A stretch of 64,000 bases of DNA from Homarus americanus (GCF_018991925.1 NW_024736071.1:12202282-12266281); one strand, 5' to 3'. Counted from the first letter of the stretch, positions 46,930-59,815 are shown. The notes: generated by a model not told the origin, from the sequence alone. Made by a program: numbers and translations.

Positions 46930-47740
46930 GTTATTTCGGCCGTAGACTTGTTAATTTGACAGTTTCCTCTAGCTTTTCTAGTTCTTCTTCCTTTTTTTGC
47001 ACTGTCCATACGTCTTGTTGTTTTCGTCAGTCTTGTTCTTCTGGTCCTTCGTTTTCTTGTTTCTTTTTTGCTTGGGTCTTCGTTTCTTGGTTCGCCTATC
47101 CTTGTTTATTCACTACAAGGAGAGCCTCCTTGCAGGAAAGTTTTTTCTTGGTTCGCATCTTAGCTACCCTGCATTCCTGCCTCCATTTGGGACACTCTTG
47201 TTCTCATTTCTTGTTGGTCGCCGAACACGTGGTGTGCTGGTGCCCGGTTGGGAGTTCCGCACGTAGCATAGACTACCTGAGCTGACATTTGAAGCACCGG
47301 TTGGGTCTTGGTGTGTACAGCTTCACTGGGACGGTATCCCATCCCAGTGTAACCGTCTCAGGAAATTTGTTGAAAAAGCCAACCAGAGCTGAGGTGGATT
47401 TCTTGTCAAGTCTCTTCATCTTCCGTTCCACGTAGACACCTTCTAGTCCTGTAGGTCCTGTAGCGCGTTTTCTTCTAGGTGTTGGATTTCGTTGTGGGGA
47501 ATAACTCCCCAGACGGCGTTGTAGACAAGACTGACTTCCACCTTCATGGGGACGTCATTGATGCTCGTTACGCCTATCCCCACCCTAAGGCCATCCCTCG
47601 GCCGGCGGACAACCTTCGTAACCCCTTATATACCCGAAGAAGTAAAAAACCTCTTCGGGACGAGGAGGTTTAGGTTCTCAGGAGGGATGGAAGATGGAGG
47701 GTAGAGCCTCACCACCTTCACCTGCTCCCAAATAACTAGC
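46930..47740 (-). pseudogene. LINE ORF1 (gag-like, zinc-knuckle) relic
   Basis: On the - strand the frames can be followed through ENLNLLVPKRFFTSSGI, a GVTSINDVPMKVEVS block and GVYVERKMKR to a block ending LGWDTVPVKLYTPRP. After these come CFKCQ (the first zinc-knuckle Cys pair, near 47300), VCATCGTPN, a CPKWRQECRVAKMRTK block and a lysine/arginine-rich C-terminus (near 46980-47080). This order is that of the gag-like first ORF of Jockey/I/R1-type non-LTR retrotransposons, which binds element RNA. The zinc knuckles are incomplete and frameshifted. No matching ORF2 was found next to it, so it is a fragment of a LINE different from the RTE-like copies, which have no such ORF1. Confidence 0.7.
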
Positions 47741-47759
47741 ATTGTGGGCATCAGTTTTG

Positions 47760-48275
47760 CCACTTCACCCCACCAAACTAAGCAACAGTTTGCTCCTTCA
47801 CCCACCATACTAGGAGGCGTCAGTTTACCGCTTCACCCCACCAAACTAAGCAACAGTTTGCTCCCTTCACCCCCACCGCCTACAGGCGTGATTTGCTCCG
47901 CCCCACCAAGCTAAGCATCGGTTTGCACCCTTCACCCCACCATGAGCGTCAGTTTGCACCACTTCCCCCACCAAAGCTAAGCAACAGTTTGCTCCTTCAC
48001 CCCACCATACAAGGCGTCAGTTTGCACCACTTCACCCCACCAAACTAAGCATCAGTTTGCTCCACTTCACCCCACCATACAAGGCGTCAGTTTGCACCAC
48101 TTCACCCCACCAAACTAAACATCAGTTTGCTTCACTTCACCCCACCATACAAGGAGTCAGTTTACACCACTTCACCCCACCAAACTAAGCATCAGTTTGC
48201 TTCACTTCACCCCACCATACAAGGCGTCAGTTTGCACCACTTCACCCCACCAAACTAAACATCTGTTTGCTTCAT
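47760..48275. repeat. ~65-bp minisatellite (CAGTTTGCACCACTTCACCCC)
   Basis: Unit containing AGTTTGCACCACTTCACCCC, ACCAAACTAAGCATC and ACCATACAAGGCGTC. About eight copies, the first few irregular. Confidence 0.93.
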
Positions 48276-48633
48276 CAAGACGACAATAAGAGCCGTCATC
48301 CCTCGCCCACCACAAATGTTATCACCACCACTACACCACAATCATGAATGCCAATCTCCGCCTCCTTTCCCAAATGCTCTCAAGGGAAGCTGCCCTCAAC
48401 TCCCAATTCTCTCTCTTTGAGGGGATCTCAACTCCCAATTCCCTCTCTTTGTAAGGGTCTTCAATCACTTAGCGCCTCTGCTTCAGGTCCAGGACACGGA
48501 GAGGGGAGGATGGATGTTCCGTTGTTGTGTTCCTGTCTATAAGATGTGATGCTGCGGTGTTGAGGGCAGAAGGGAACAATAAGGTGCTTTCCTATATGGG
48601 CGAGGATCTGTGGACGATTATGTTATAGACCGC
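48276..48633. other. Unassigned sequence
   Basis: A duplicated CTCAACTCCCAATTC phrase lies near 48396-48442. No gene is recognised. Confidence 0.45.
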
Positions 48634-48647
48634 TAGCGAGAGCGAGC

Positions 48648-48680
<33 letters not shown>

Positions 48681-48702
48681 CGAGAGCGAGAGCGAGAGAG
48701 AG

Positions 48703-48752
<50 letters not shown>
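48634..48752. repeat. (GA)n with GAGCGA interruptions
   Basis: About 115 bp of GA with GCGAGA units. Confidence 0.95.
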
Positions 48753-48759
48753 GCAACAG

Positions 48760-49015
48760 AAGGTTCATAGGTAGTCCTAAGTAACACACGCAGCAGAATG
48801 TTCTCTAATTGGACACTTTCGTGACAACACACACACCCAGAAGAAGCAACAGGTGATGCTAGGTGACACATGTAGCAAAAAGTTCACAGGTGATGCTAGG
48901 TGACACACGCAGCAGAATGTTCATAGGTGATGCTAGAAGACACACACACAAGAAGAGAAGGTGGTCACAGGTGGTGCTAGGTGACACAAAGAGAGGAGGT
49001 GGTCACAGGTGATAA
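48760..49015. repeat. ~50-bp degenerate minisatellite
   Basis: GGTGATGCTAGGTGACAC and GCAGAATGTTC recur about four to five times. Confidence 0.8.
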
Positions 49016-49114
49016 GCCGAGTCACTAATGATTGAAGCTTATATCATCAAGTGGTACCTTTATTAGCGTCGACTGATGCCTCTTAAGAGCCTAATTAGGT
49101 GCTCACACGCGCTC

Positions 49115-49290
49115 ACATTCCGACTCTCCTCCTCCTGCTCCTCCTAGAATGCCTCCTTCATGACCTCCTTCTCCTCTTCCACCATCCTACTTCAACCTCC
49201 TCCTCCTCCTCCTCCTCCTCCTCCTCTACTCTTCTCCTAGACCTCCTCCTCTACTCTCCTCCTTCTCCTAGACCTCCCCCTCCTTCTAGC
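49115..49290. repeat. (CTC)n/CTCCTTCTCC tract
   Basis: CTC triplets and related pyrimidine words. Confidence 0.85.
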
Positions 49291-49319
49291 TTGATTCCTT
49301 GACGTGGTGTTGACGCGAC

Positions 49320-50312
49320 CTTATGTTGTGGTGTGGTGTTGCTGTGGCCCTGCAGGTGTGTTGGTGTTATGGGTGGTGATAGTGTGGTGTTGACGTGTGT
49401 AGTGGTTGTAGTGTAGTGTTATCTTGGGTAGTGGTGGTAGTGTGGTGTTGTCGTGGGTAGTGGCAGTAGTGTGGTGTTGTCTTGGGTAGTGGTAGTAGTG
49501 TGGTGTTGTCGTGGGTAGTGGTGGTAGTGTTTGTCGTGGGTGATGAAGTGGTAGTAGTGTGTTTGTCTTGGGTAATTAATTGGTAGATGTGGTGTTGTCT
49601 TGTATTAATTTTGGTTGTGGTGTTATCGTGGGTAGTGGTAGTAATTCGTAATTGTTATCTTAGAGTAGTGTTTGGTAGTAGTGTGAATTGTTATCTTGGG
49701 TAAGTAATTAAAGTGGTGTGAATTGTTATCTTGGGTAGTGGGTGAAGTAATGTGGTGTTGTCTTTCAGGTAGTGGTATTAATTGTGGTGTTGTCTTGGGT
49801 AGTGGTGGTAATGTGGTGTTGTCTTGGGTAGTGGTAGTAGTGTGGTGTCTTGGGTAGTGGTAGTAGTGTGGTGTTATCTTGGGTAGTGGTAGTAGTGTGG
49901 TGTTATCTTGGGTAGTGGTAGTAGTGTGGTGTTGTCGTGGGTAGTGGTAGTAGTGTGGTGTTGTCGTGGGGAGTTCTAGTAGTGTGGTGTTGTCTTGGGT
50001 AGTGGTAGTAGTGTGGTGTTATCTTGGGTAGTGGTAGTAGTGTGGTGTTATCTTGGGTAGTGGTAGTAGTGTGGTGTTATCTTGGGTAGTGGTAGTAGTG
50101 TGGTGTTATCTTGGGTAGTGGTAGTAGTGTGGTGTTATCTTGGGTAGTGGTAGTAGTGTGGTGTTGTCTTGGGTAGTGGTAGTAGTGTGGTGTTGTCTTG
50201 GGTAGTGGTAGTAGTGTGGTGTTGTCGTGGGGAGTTCTAGTAGTGTGGTGTTGTCTTGGGTAGTGGTAGTAGTGTGGTGTTAACATGGGTGATGTGGGTG
50301 ATTGACATGGTT
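49320..50312. repeat. 29-bp minisatellite (GTGGTGTTATCTTGGGTAGT)
   Basis: Unit GTGGTGTTATCTTGGGTAGT followed by GGTAGTAGT, about 33 copies. Units are clean at 49780-50290 and corrupted at about 49540-49770, where GAATT and TAATTAAT insertions appear. Confidence 0.97.
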
Positions 50313-50506
50313 ATTATTGACGTGGTTTATAATAATTCTAAAAAAACGAAAACAAACAAATATAATGGTTACCTTTGTTGTAGTTTTCCATACAAACAAA
50401 CAAGAAAAATCTCACTTATTACTAAACGTTAAACCAAAATTAGAAAACATTAAACTTAACTAAAACCTAAACTCAAAATATTCTCCCCCTTTTTTTTTAT
50501 TTAATC

Positions 50507-50773
50507 TCATCTAAAACCGTAATTTTCACCAAAGACATATTTTTCACTTAACACTCCTGCACAATACACAACAAAAGCAATTATTCCCCCATTACTACTA
50601 CCCATTAGTAAATCACCCACAAGACAAAACTCTTTTATCAGTAATGCTACCACTAAAGTCATAACAGCACCCATAAGGCCATACGCATGCAAAAATAAGA
50701 CGTAGTTACCTGACTCTGAAGGTGTGTTACCGCGTGTTTCCGTCCACAGCTTACATGTACACAACACCCTTAC
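50507..50773 (-). CDS. Candidate exon of a polytopic membrane protein, hypothetical
   Basis: On the - strand a frame follows a pyrimidine-rich TTTCTCTCCACAG (an acceptor would end at 50774). It runs to a TGA at 50507. It encodes a hydrophilic start and two hydrophobic segments of about 20 residues, around FLHAYGLMGAVMTLVVALL and DLLMGSSNGGIIAFVVY, then a short polar tail. Reading bias and composition look protein-like, but I cannot name a family. The same junction also reads CAG-GTAAGG, a good donor, which would put this frame inside an intron. No partner exon was found. T-rich antisense DNA readily gives hydrophobic frames, so confidence is low. Confidence 0.25.
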   Translation of the reverse strand, partial: VRVLCTCKLWTETRGNTPSESGNYVLFLHAYGLMGAVMTLVVALLIKEFCLVGDLLMGSSNGGIIAFVVYCAGVLSEKYVFGENYGFR

Positions 50774-50791
50774 CTGTGGAGAGAAACACAA

Positions 50792-51719
50792 CAGGTGGTT
50801 AATTACAGGTAAAATATAAGGTGATAAGAGAGATAATATAAAAATTCAACTGAAGTATTCTTACGCTCTTATCACTAACCTAACCTAACTTACCTTTACA
50901 ATAAGAAAATAATGGAGCAGAGTTAAAAGTGAAAAAATAAATAACAGAAACCAACAAATGAACTACGAAATAAGATATATAAATAAATAATGCTTAAATA
51001 AGTTAAGCCTAAGACCATATCATCAATGGAAGGCAAAGGAAACCAATTCTTTATCTCGAGTACTACTGTTGGCCGAGGAATATCTCGAGAACAGTTGTGG
51101 GAGTCTTATTGTTTATCCTCCTGTACTTGTTATAATATATCTTTGAGGAGTTGGAGGAGGATAGGTATTAGCTGAGAGCGACTGTCTGTTTATGGACAGT
51201 GTTTGGGAGTATCATACTACCTATGTGGTGTACGAGTGGGTCTTCACTGTCTTATTCCCTCTGAATTTTCACTGCTGATTCCCATCGAGGTTTTATGCGA
51301 TTCCGCCTGACTGTCAACATACTGATAACGACAGCCTCTGCGTCCTACCTTCTAGAACGAGTAGCTGTTGTCAGGAGAAGAGGCGCCTTGAGATCAAATG
51401 AAACTGACTCAACCCTCAGTGACAGAGTGATAAATTTCTCCTCACTTTACTTCCCTACCTCGTACCCTACCTATCTAGGTTTTAGTTTATATTCACGTGA
51501 AGAGTCAGAAAGGCATTCAGAGAGTGCGTTGGCCGGCCGTATGTGTGTGTGTGTGTTGGGGACCCGCCTGGAAATAAGCTAACGTTGGTCAAGTTGCCTG
51601 TATCGGCGCACAGGAAACAGTACAGTATACTCCTACGGCCTACATGCACCGTATACCTACATTGTCTAAACTCACGCTAAACTGTATAACTGCATTGTTT
51701 ATAAACATGCTTATCCAAT
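50792..51719. other. Unassigned AT-rich sequence
   Basis: Contains a short CTAACCTAACCTAAC telomere-like run at 50875-50890. The open frame at 51295-51582 (+) has no recognised domain. Confidence 0.4.
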
Positions 51720-51775
51720 TGTAAACCTGTATGATAACTTTGTTGAATAAAAAATAATAATAATATTAAGGGGAG
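51640..51775 (+). mobile_element. Possible LINE 3' UTR and tail
   Basis: ATTGTAAACCTGTATGATAAC, then TTTGTTGAATAAAAAATAATAATAAT, resembles the end of a non-LTR element with an (AAT)n tail. No coding remnant was recognised upstream. Confidence 0.3.
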
Positions 51776-52519
51776 ACGCAACTCCCTACCCATTCAAAAG
51801 GTCTTCTTCTTCCTCACACATCAGAGAAAATGGTTCACTCTGGGATTTTACGGGTCACTTGTTTTACGGGTCACTTGTGTAGAGAAAATGTTGCTGCTCT
51901 TTCACGCGAACTGATTTTAACTTAAACCTTTATTAACAAAACATTGATACGCCCATATGGTTCTTCTTAAATCGAAGTTAAGTTAAATTATCTGATATAA
52001 TGGTCAAATAGGTTGGCATCAAAGAAGTAAACCTTACTGGGTGTTTGAAGATAAGAAGTTAACAGATACAATAACATCTTCCGGCCCGTATACTAACTAC
52101 GTCAACATAGAAACACAACTATATCATAAAGATAGACATCGTCATCAGCTGCTGTCTTGGTTATTCACACACGCATTATCACTCCCTCCCCTCTCCCCAC
52201 ACACACACACCCGCCACACACACAACTGCCTAAACGAGAAGGACAGATCTACCGCTAAACCAGAACCTTGTTTGTCACTTCCAGCAACCATACCACAGTA
52301 CTTATTTCCCCCTGCAGGTAAAGGCGAACACACTATACACCCATCACACACGGTTCACCTCTCCGACTTACAGCGTGATAGCACTTTACTGCCCCCGAGC
52401 CCGCAGCTAGAAATGTGATATTAGCCGCTCAATTCGATAGCCGAGATTCACTTTATAGGGAAATTAAATCAACAACTCTGAGGTTGGAGGACCTGAGGGC
52501 CCATTTCTCCCTACTTCCT
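51776..52519. other. Unassigned sequence
   Basis: A + strand open frame of 125 codons (52041-52418) has no recognised domain. A short ACACACACC run is near 52200. Confidence 0.4.
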
Positions 52520-52735
52520 TCTAGTGTGACCCGATAGTGTGGGTCTCTGGTGTGACCTGCTGGTGTGGCTCACTAGTATAGGCTGCTGGTGTGGCCCACT
52601 GGTGGTGCTCACTGGTGTGGCCCATTGATGGGGTCCGCTGGTGTGGCTCGATGGTGTGGCCTACTAGTGTGACCCATGTGTGTGGCCTACTAGTGTGACC
52701 CATGTGTGTGGCCTGCTGGTGTCGCCTGCTGGCTT
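52520..52735. repeat. ~20-bp minisatellite (GGTGTGGCCTACTAGTGTGACC)
   Basis: GTGTGGCCYRCTRGTGTG-type units, about ten copies with point changes. Confidence 0.9.
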
Positions 52736-52785
52736 CTTTATATTGTACTAGTTATACACAGCTGCAGCACCTTCTTGCCTACTAC

Positions 52786-53330
<545 letters not shown>

Positions 53331-53339
53331 CCCCCCTCG

Positions 53340-53562
53340 GGTGTGTGACAGCCGATCCGGGGTTGTGGCGGCCGAGTAGAAGGGGTGGCGGCTAACTGGG
53401 GGGTGTGGCGGCCAGTGGGCGATGTGGCAACCGAGTGGGGGGTGTGGCGGCAATGTGGTGGTGTGGTGGACGAGTGGGGGATGTGGTGGCTGAATGAGGG
53501 ATGTGGCAGCTGAGTGTGGGGGTGCAGTGGTAGAGTGGGGGAGGGGGGAGTGGCAGCTGAGT
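53340..53562. repeat. ~18-bp G-rich minisatellite (GTGTGGCGGCCGAGTGGGG)
   Basis: About 12 degenerate copies of GTGGCGGC plus CGAGTGGGGG. Confidence 0.88.
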
Positions 53563-54725
53563 GGAGTATTCACTGTCAGTATACTATATGGAGAGTGTTG
53601 TTGTTGTTGGGTGAAGGTGTGTAGGGAAGGTCAACTGAGGCGTGACAGGTAAGTGACGGGTAAACACAACAAAATACACCATAACACAACAGTTCTTTAT
53701 GTTCACTACACACTGATGGCGACATACTGTTTCCCTCCAGCTGGTGGTCTGTGTGTTGGTGTATACTGCACTATATCTTACGCTTAACACATACTTTACC
53801 AGAGGTGTTAACATTACCTGACATATGACCTTGAATATAACACATGAGGGACAATACACAAGAGTTGGCTATATCATAACATTATTTACCATGGCGTGTC
53901 TTGAATTTCCTTCTGGTTAATTTTAGTTCATAAACTTGGTATACAAAGGTTAAAAAAAAATATTACGAAGTTCTGCAGAAGGATGGAAAATGAATGACAC
54001 ACTAGTTGTCTATTCCAGCACACCCTTACAGTTACCGATCAATTTGTAGCTGAAAATACTCACATCCATTGTCCATCCAAAATGCTCTTGCCGTATTTCA
54101 AATATCTTTTATGAAAATCTGTAGGAATTATGTCACCAGCAGACGCCTTCAAATTATTCAAGTTTTACGGAGTTGTTTCTTAATCGTATAAATATAGCTG
54201 TATCTAATTGTTTTCATCTATAGTTTTATGTTTTACCAACTTTAAGAAGATATATCATTATTATAAGTGAATACGGAGTCATATAACTCAACTCTGGGAC
54301 GCCAGATGAAATGTTATACATATTATATCTCATTTTTCAAGGACAATTTAACTGAATATTTAATAGTTTATCTTCCTTCGGCAACTTGTATTCATTTCCA
54401 TAATTGCACAACAAAATTGTGTGGAATGATACAGAAGCGAGAGGAAATTACACGTTGTTGTAATATAAACAAATAGGAATGAAACTAATTACCTCTTCAC
54501 TCAGGTGTTACGTCACCTGCCGGCTCAGGAGTCGAGGTGGTGCCAACAATCAACAATAGTGGATTCATATAATTCTAGTTTTTCAGCATACTCTCGCCCT
54601 GAACACTTGTTATAGTGACTAATGCGCCACCCTATACATTTTCCTAATCTACAATTAAATTAATTCTCTTAGATTACATAAAGATTAACACTCCCAACTT
54701 ATTTCACCTGATGCTAAAACACATT
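53563..54725. other. Unassigned AT-rich sequence
   Basis: No gene or repeat is recognised. The frames at 53584-53859 (-) and 54267-54476 (+) lack recognisable domains. Confidence 0.45.
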
Positions 54726-54727
54726 AA

Positions 54728-54993
54728 CGCTAACCTAACCTATCAACTTAATCCAGTCTAACATCCTAACAACTAAACCTAACCTACCTTAACGCTAACC
54801 TAACCTAACCTCCTACCTTAACGCTAACCTAACCTAACCTAACCTAACCTACCTTAACGCTAACCTAACCTCCTACCTTAACGCTAACCTAACCTAACCT
54901 AACCTACCTTAACGCTAACCTAACCTCCTACCTTAACGCTAACCTAACCTAACCTAACCTACCTTAACGCTAACCTAACCTAACCTCCTACCA
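54728..54993 (-). repeat. Composite telomere-like CCTAA array
   Basis: Runs of two to five TAACC units are separated by a TACCTTAACGC or TCCTACCTTAACGC spacer repeated about eight times. C-strand on top. Confidence 0.95.
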
Positions 54994-54999
54994 GTAACG

Positions 55000-55056
55000 T
55001 TAGGGTGCTTAATCATTAGGTGAAATAAGCTAGGGAGACTAATCTTTAGGTGATCA
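55000..55056 (+). repeat. Telomere-associated module, copy 2
   Basis: GTGAAATAAGCTAGGG plus CTAATCTTTAGG, about 85% identical over ~36 bp to the module at 35641-35695. Confidence 0.6.
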
Positions 55057-55164
55057 AATTCTATGAAAGACACAACTTCACAGAATGATCAGTAAACAAA
55101 TTATTAGAATAAATTTGGTCGGTTCGTTGTAGAATTAAGCAAGTCGACAATTTTTCGGGACAAC

Positions 55165-55263
55165 AGACAGACAGACAGACAGACAGACACAGTCAAGTCA
55201 CTTTATTATATCTTGAAGACTGAACAAACCAGACCCGAAGAAGAAATTTGGTGATAATCTGTG

Positions 55264-55329
<66 letters not shown>
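55165..55329. repeat. (GACA)n and (GA)n microsatellites
   Basis: (GACA)n at 55165-55189 and (GA)n at 55267-55329. Confidence 0.95.
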
Positions 55330-55331
<2 letters not shown>

Positions 55332-56130
55332 CCTATCTTTAATACAAGGGCCTGATATAATTAGACACAGTAAATAAGCATCATATTTCTCGGAGTTATT
55401 CTCTTACTGTATAAAATACAAGATAACAGAATAAAACATATTTTCAACATAGAACATTATTAATTAGTTGAGACTATAACTCAATATGTTCGTATCTTAA
55501 TTAGCTAATTTGCATATCAGGTGATCAACACTTAAGAGAAAGTTGTATTGGAAGCTACATTTAAAATATTTTCAACTGAGTTCGATCATAAATGGACAAA
55601 AAAAATATTGGACACCATTAAGTCGTTTATATTATGTCTGTCATAAGGACAGTACTTAAGTATTATATAAAATTTACATATTAATAACCGCCCCCCCCCC
55701 CACACACACACTAAATCTATGTATACTTTTAAGACGATCTTACGGATTAATAGTCATCCATCCCTCCGTACATCTAACTATAATACTACTGCTACTACTA
55801 TCCTGGCCGGGTGACCTTCCCTCACGCTATACTATCCTGCCCTCGTACCGGGACGATGTTATCCTCTCTATTAACATTCCTCCTCTTTGTTTCCTTCATC
55901 ATTCTTCGGTTTTCGACGGTATAATTTCCTTTCATCTCTCCCTTCGTCTCTTGTTTGTTTATTAATCCTCTTTTGTTTAGGTTCACCCACCCATCTATCC
56001 ATTTAACTCTTCGTCAGGTGTGTGTGTGTGTGTGTGTGTGTTCAAGCGGTGGTCAATGGGATAACACTCAGGCGGTAGGCTTTCACAGGGCCTGCAGGGC
56101 GTCTCCGTAGTCATGGTGACAGGGAGAGAG
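55330..56130. other. Unassigned AT-rich sequence
   Basis: A C(11) run and a short (CA)n occur near 55689-55710. A (GT)n lies at 56020-56041. No gene is recognised. Confidence 0.45.
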
Positions 56131-56139
56131 GTGCCGGTG

Positions 56140-56850
56140 TCTCTAACCAGACACTACCACAGTCTTCGACACACCAGACACTACCACAGTCTTCGGCACA
56201 CCAGACACCACCACAGTCTTCGACACACCACACACTACCACAGTATTCGACACACCAGACACTACCACAGTCTTCGGCACACCAGACACTACCACAGTCT
56301 TCGACACACCACACACTACCACAGTCTTCGACACACCACACACTACCACAGTATTCGACACACCACACACTACCACACTCTTCGACACACCATACACTAC
56401 CACACTCTTCAACACACCATACACTACCACACTCTTCGACACACCACAGACACTACCACACTCTTTTCTGACACAACACACACCTGTCGCACACTCTTCG
56501 ACACAATCATATGTTCACCACACTCTTCGACACACCATACACTACCACACTCTTCAACACACCATATACACTACCACACTCTTCGACACACCACACACTA
56601 CCACACTCTTCGACACACCATACACTACCACAGTCTTCGACACACCATACACTACCACAGTCTTCGACACACCATACACTACCACAGTCTTCGACACACC
56701 ATACACTACCACATTCTTCAACACACCATACACTACCACACTCTTCGACACACCACACACTACCACACTCTTCAACACACCATACACTACCACACTCTTC
56801 GACACACCACACACTACCACAGTCTTCGACACACCACATACTACCACAAA
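56140..56850. repeat. 27-bp minisatellite, about 26 copies
   Basis: Unit ACTACCACAGTCTTCGACAC followed by ACCACAC, with CACTCTTC and AACAC variants. The 27-bp period keeps frames open on both strands. The + strand reads as a nine-residue HYHSLRHTT repeat. The - strand has a Val/Cys-rich alternative. Confidence 0.97.
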
Positions 56851-57360
56851 AAGCCATGGCCACTCATGAACACATTCCTTGGCAAATTCCCGACCGAATA
56901 TTCTAGTTTGTTATGTCGCGGTAACGATAATCTGTGTAATGCGTGTTGTGTTAATATGTGTACGTATGTATGTAAATGTATACGTCTGTGTATAATTATG
57001 CAGGTTTGTTTGTTTGTGTGTGTGTGTGTGTGTGTGTGTCTGTGTGTGTCTGTGCGTGTGGGGGTCTGTGCGTGTGGGGGGTGTAGGCAGTGTCACAGGT
57101 GGAGGATGGTGGTGGGGAGAGGTAGTAAATGTTGGTGACAGGTCAAAAGGTGGCCGCCTGACTCTTGTATAACCCCCGCCTCCACAGCCATCATCAAACA
57201 CAACCGTCACCACCACATCTATATACTACCATTACCACACTGTATGGTGCCCGAGACTCACACAATAACAAGGTAGAAAACTAGGGACTTAGAGCAATGT
57301 GACGGTGGGTAATACTGTACTATAATAGAAGGTAGTTATATAGGTCACCAGAGCCGTTTA
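56851..57360. other. Unassigned sequence with short (GT)n
   Basis: (GT)n at about 57015-57040. No gene is recognised. Confidence 0.4.
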
Positions 57361-57364
57361 AACC

Positions 57365-57602
57365 TATAACTTTCGGACGAATAACTTACAGACCACTACC
57401 TTGCAGACCACTAAATTAGACCTCTAACTTACGGACCACTAGCTTACGGACCACTAACTTACGGACCACTAGCTTATGGACCACTAACTTACAGAGCACT
57501 AACTTACGGACCTCTAACTTACGGACCACTAGCTTATGGACCACTAACTTACAGAGCACTAACTTACGGACCACTAACTTATGGACCACTAACTCACAGA
57601 AA
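57365..57602. repeat. 15-bp minisatellite (ACGGACCACTAACTT)
   Basis: About 15 copies of CTTACGGACCACTAA and close variants. The - strand frame repeating KLVVR is a repeat translation. Confidence 0.95.
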
Positions 57603-57994
<392 letters not shown>

Positions 57995-58392
57995 TCAATC
58001 ATCAACATTTCTCTCTCAAATATTTGATTCACTTCGCTAGAAAACCATAAAGTACATCGACCAATCACAATGCTCATTTTAAGTAGGTCAGATAACAAGG
58101 CCAATCATCTCTCAGTCTCTCCTAACACCAAAGCAATCCCTTCAGGCAACAATAGACCCACGTGGTGTGGATTTAAGGACTCTCAAAATATATCCATCTT
58201 GCTGAGACACCTGTGCTAAGTTGTCATTAAATTAATAACGAGGTGTATTACTGAAGCTAAATGAAGCCTAATAACTGTATGAAACTCGAGACCCAAGACT
58301 TATATAAATACTTGAAGACTAAGATTACTCCATTATGCTTCAGGGGTCTTATAATGATACCACCAGTCTAAAGGCACGACAGCTCTTGACGT

Positions 58393-58393
<1 letters not shown>

Positions 58394-58446
<53 letters not shown>
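58394..58446. repeat. (GACA)n microsatellite
   Basis: About 12 GACA units. Confidence 0.97.
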
Positions 58447-58677
58447 GTGTATGGAAATTGTAATAATAATATAAACTTGTAAAGTTATATTGATGTTTTT
58501 TTTCTTCTAATGTGAAGAAAATAAACACAAAGTTAATGGTATGATTTATTCTACTTATGACTTTATTTCAATGTTTGTTTTTATTATAAGTGACGAGGAT
58601 TGTGAAGGTAAGGCGGATAAATTGATGATGATGATAGTTGTGGTGATAATGATGATGGTGACGATAATGATGTTGAA

Positions 58678-58678
<1 letters not shown>

Positions 58679-58763
<85 letters not shown>

Positions 58764-58780
58764 TGATGATGATGATGAAA
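58679..58780. repeat. (AAT)n then (GAT)n microsatellite
   Basis: About 27 AAT units followed by six GAT units. Confidence 0.97.
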
Positions 58781-59129
58781 ACCATAAATATCATAATGAT
58801 ATATCTCTCTAATTTATCATCATCATCATCACCATTACTCAAGGTTGTTAAAGGTACTCATCACAACAACAACCTACAACACCACAGACCCGTGAAGTCA
58901 GTAGAGAGAAAAAAGAAGATTTATTAACTCTTACATTATCTAAGAATGAGAGGGAGGGGGGAGCTGGCACCTGTCGTGGGCATTCACCCTTCTTCCCATG
59001 TCTCAGGCACCTGTGTCACGTCCCAGTGCCACTGATGGGCCATTTGGCACTAGGTAACGCGTCGAGTCCGTCTACACCTTCTTGGTAGGAAGATTCAACA
59101 TGTGTAAAGTGACTATCAGGTTGACGTGT

Positions 59130-59380
<251 letters not shown>

Positions 59381-59791
59381 GCTTAACTTAATCAAATCCA
59401 GAAGTTGTAGTGGGTTTCTGTGGCTGTGAAAAGGTAAAACTGAGTGATGTTGTGTTTGAGGTGACAGGTAGGTAGTCAGACGTGTTAGTTTAGGCGAGGA
59501 AAAACACACGCACACACACCCAAAAGGTAAAACAGACTGCCGTTGTATTTCGGGTGACAAGCACACAGTCAGATATATTTATTTAGGAAAGGACACACCA
59601 GTCTTATCGGCATGTTGTGAAAGACAGACACACGCATCAACGCTTTTTATAATATGTACTGTATGTAACCATGCCCCAAAGAAAATAAAAATGAATAAAA
59701 ATAAAATAAAAACATACATCAGAGACATATCACCTGACCGGCCATTTCATCTGGACTGTCAGTAACTCACTATCATATCACTCACTCATAC
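59381..59791. other. Unassigned sequence with a degenerate ~105-bp duplication
   Basis: AAAAGGTAAAAC-x-GACTG followed by TGTGTTTGAGGTGACA (59429-59467) recurs in altered form at 59521-59560, so this is a decayed duplication. No gene is recognised. Confidence 0.45.
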
Positions 59792-59815
59792 CATAAGAAC
59801 ATAAGAACATAAGAA
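59792..59815 (-). repeat. Octamer tail of the CR1/L2-like LINE
   Basis: Three copies of CATAAGAA on the + strand (TTCTTATG on the element strand) terminate the element, as octamer microsatellites terminate CR1-type LINEs. Confidence 0.7.
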
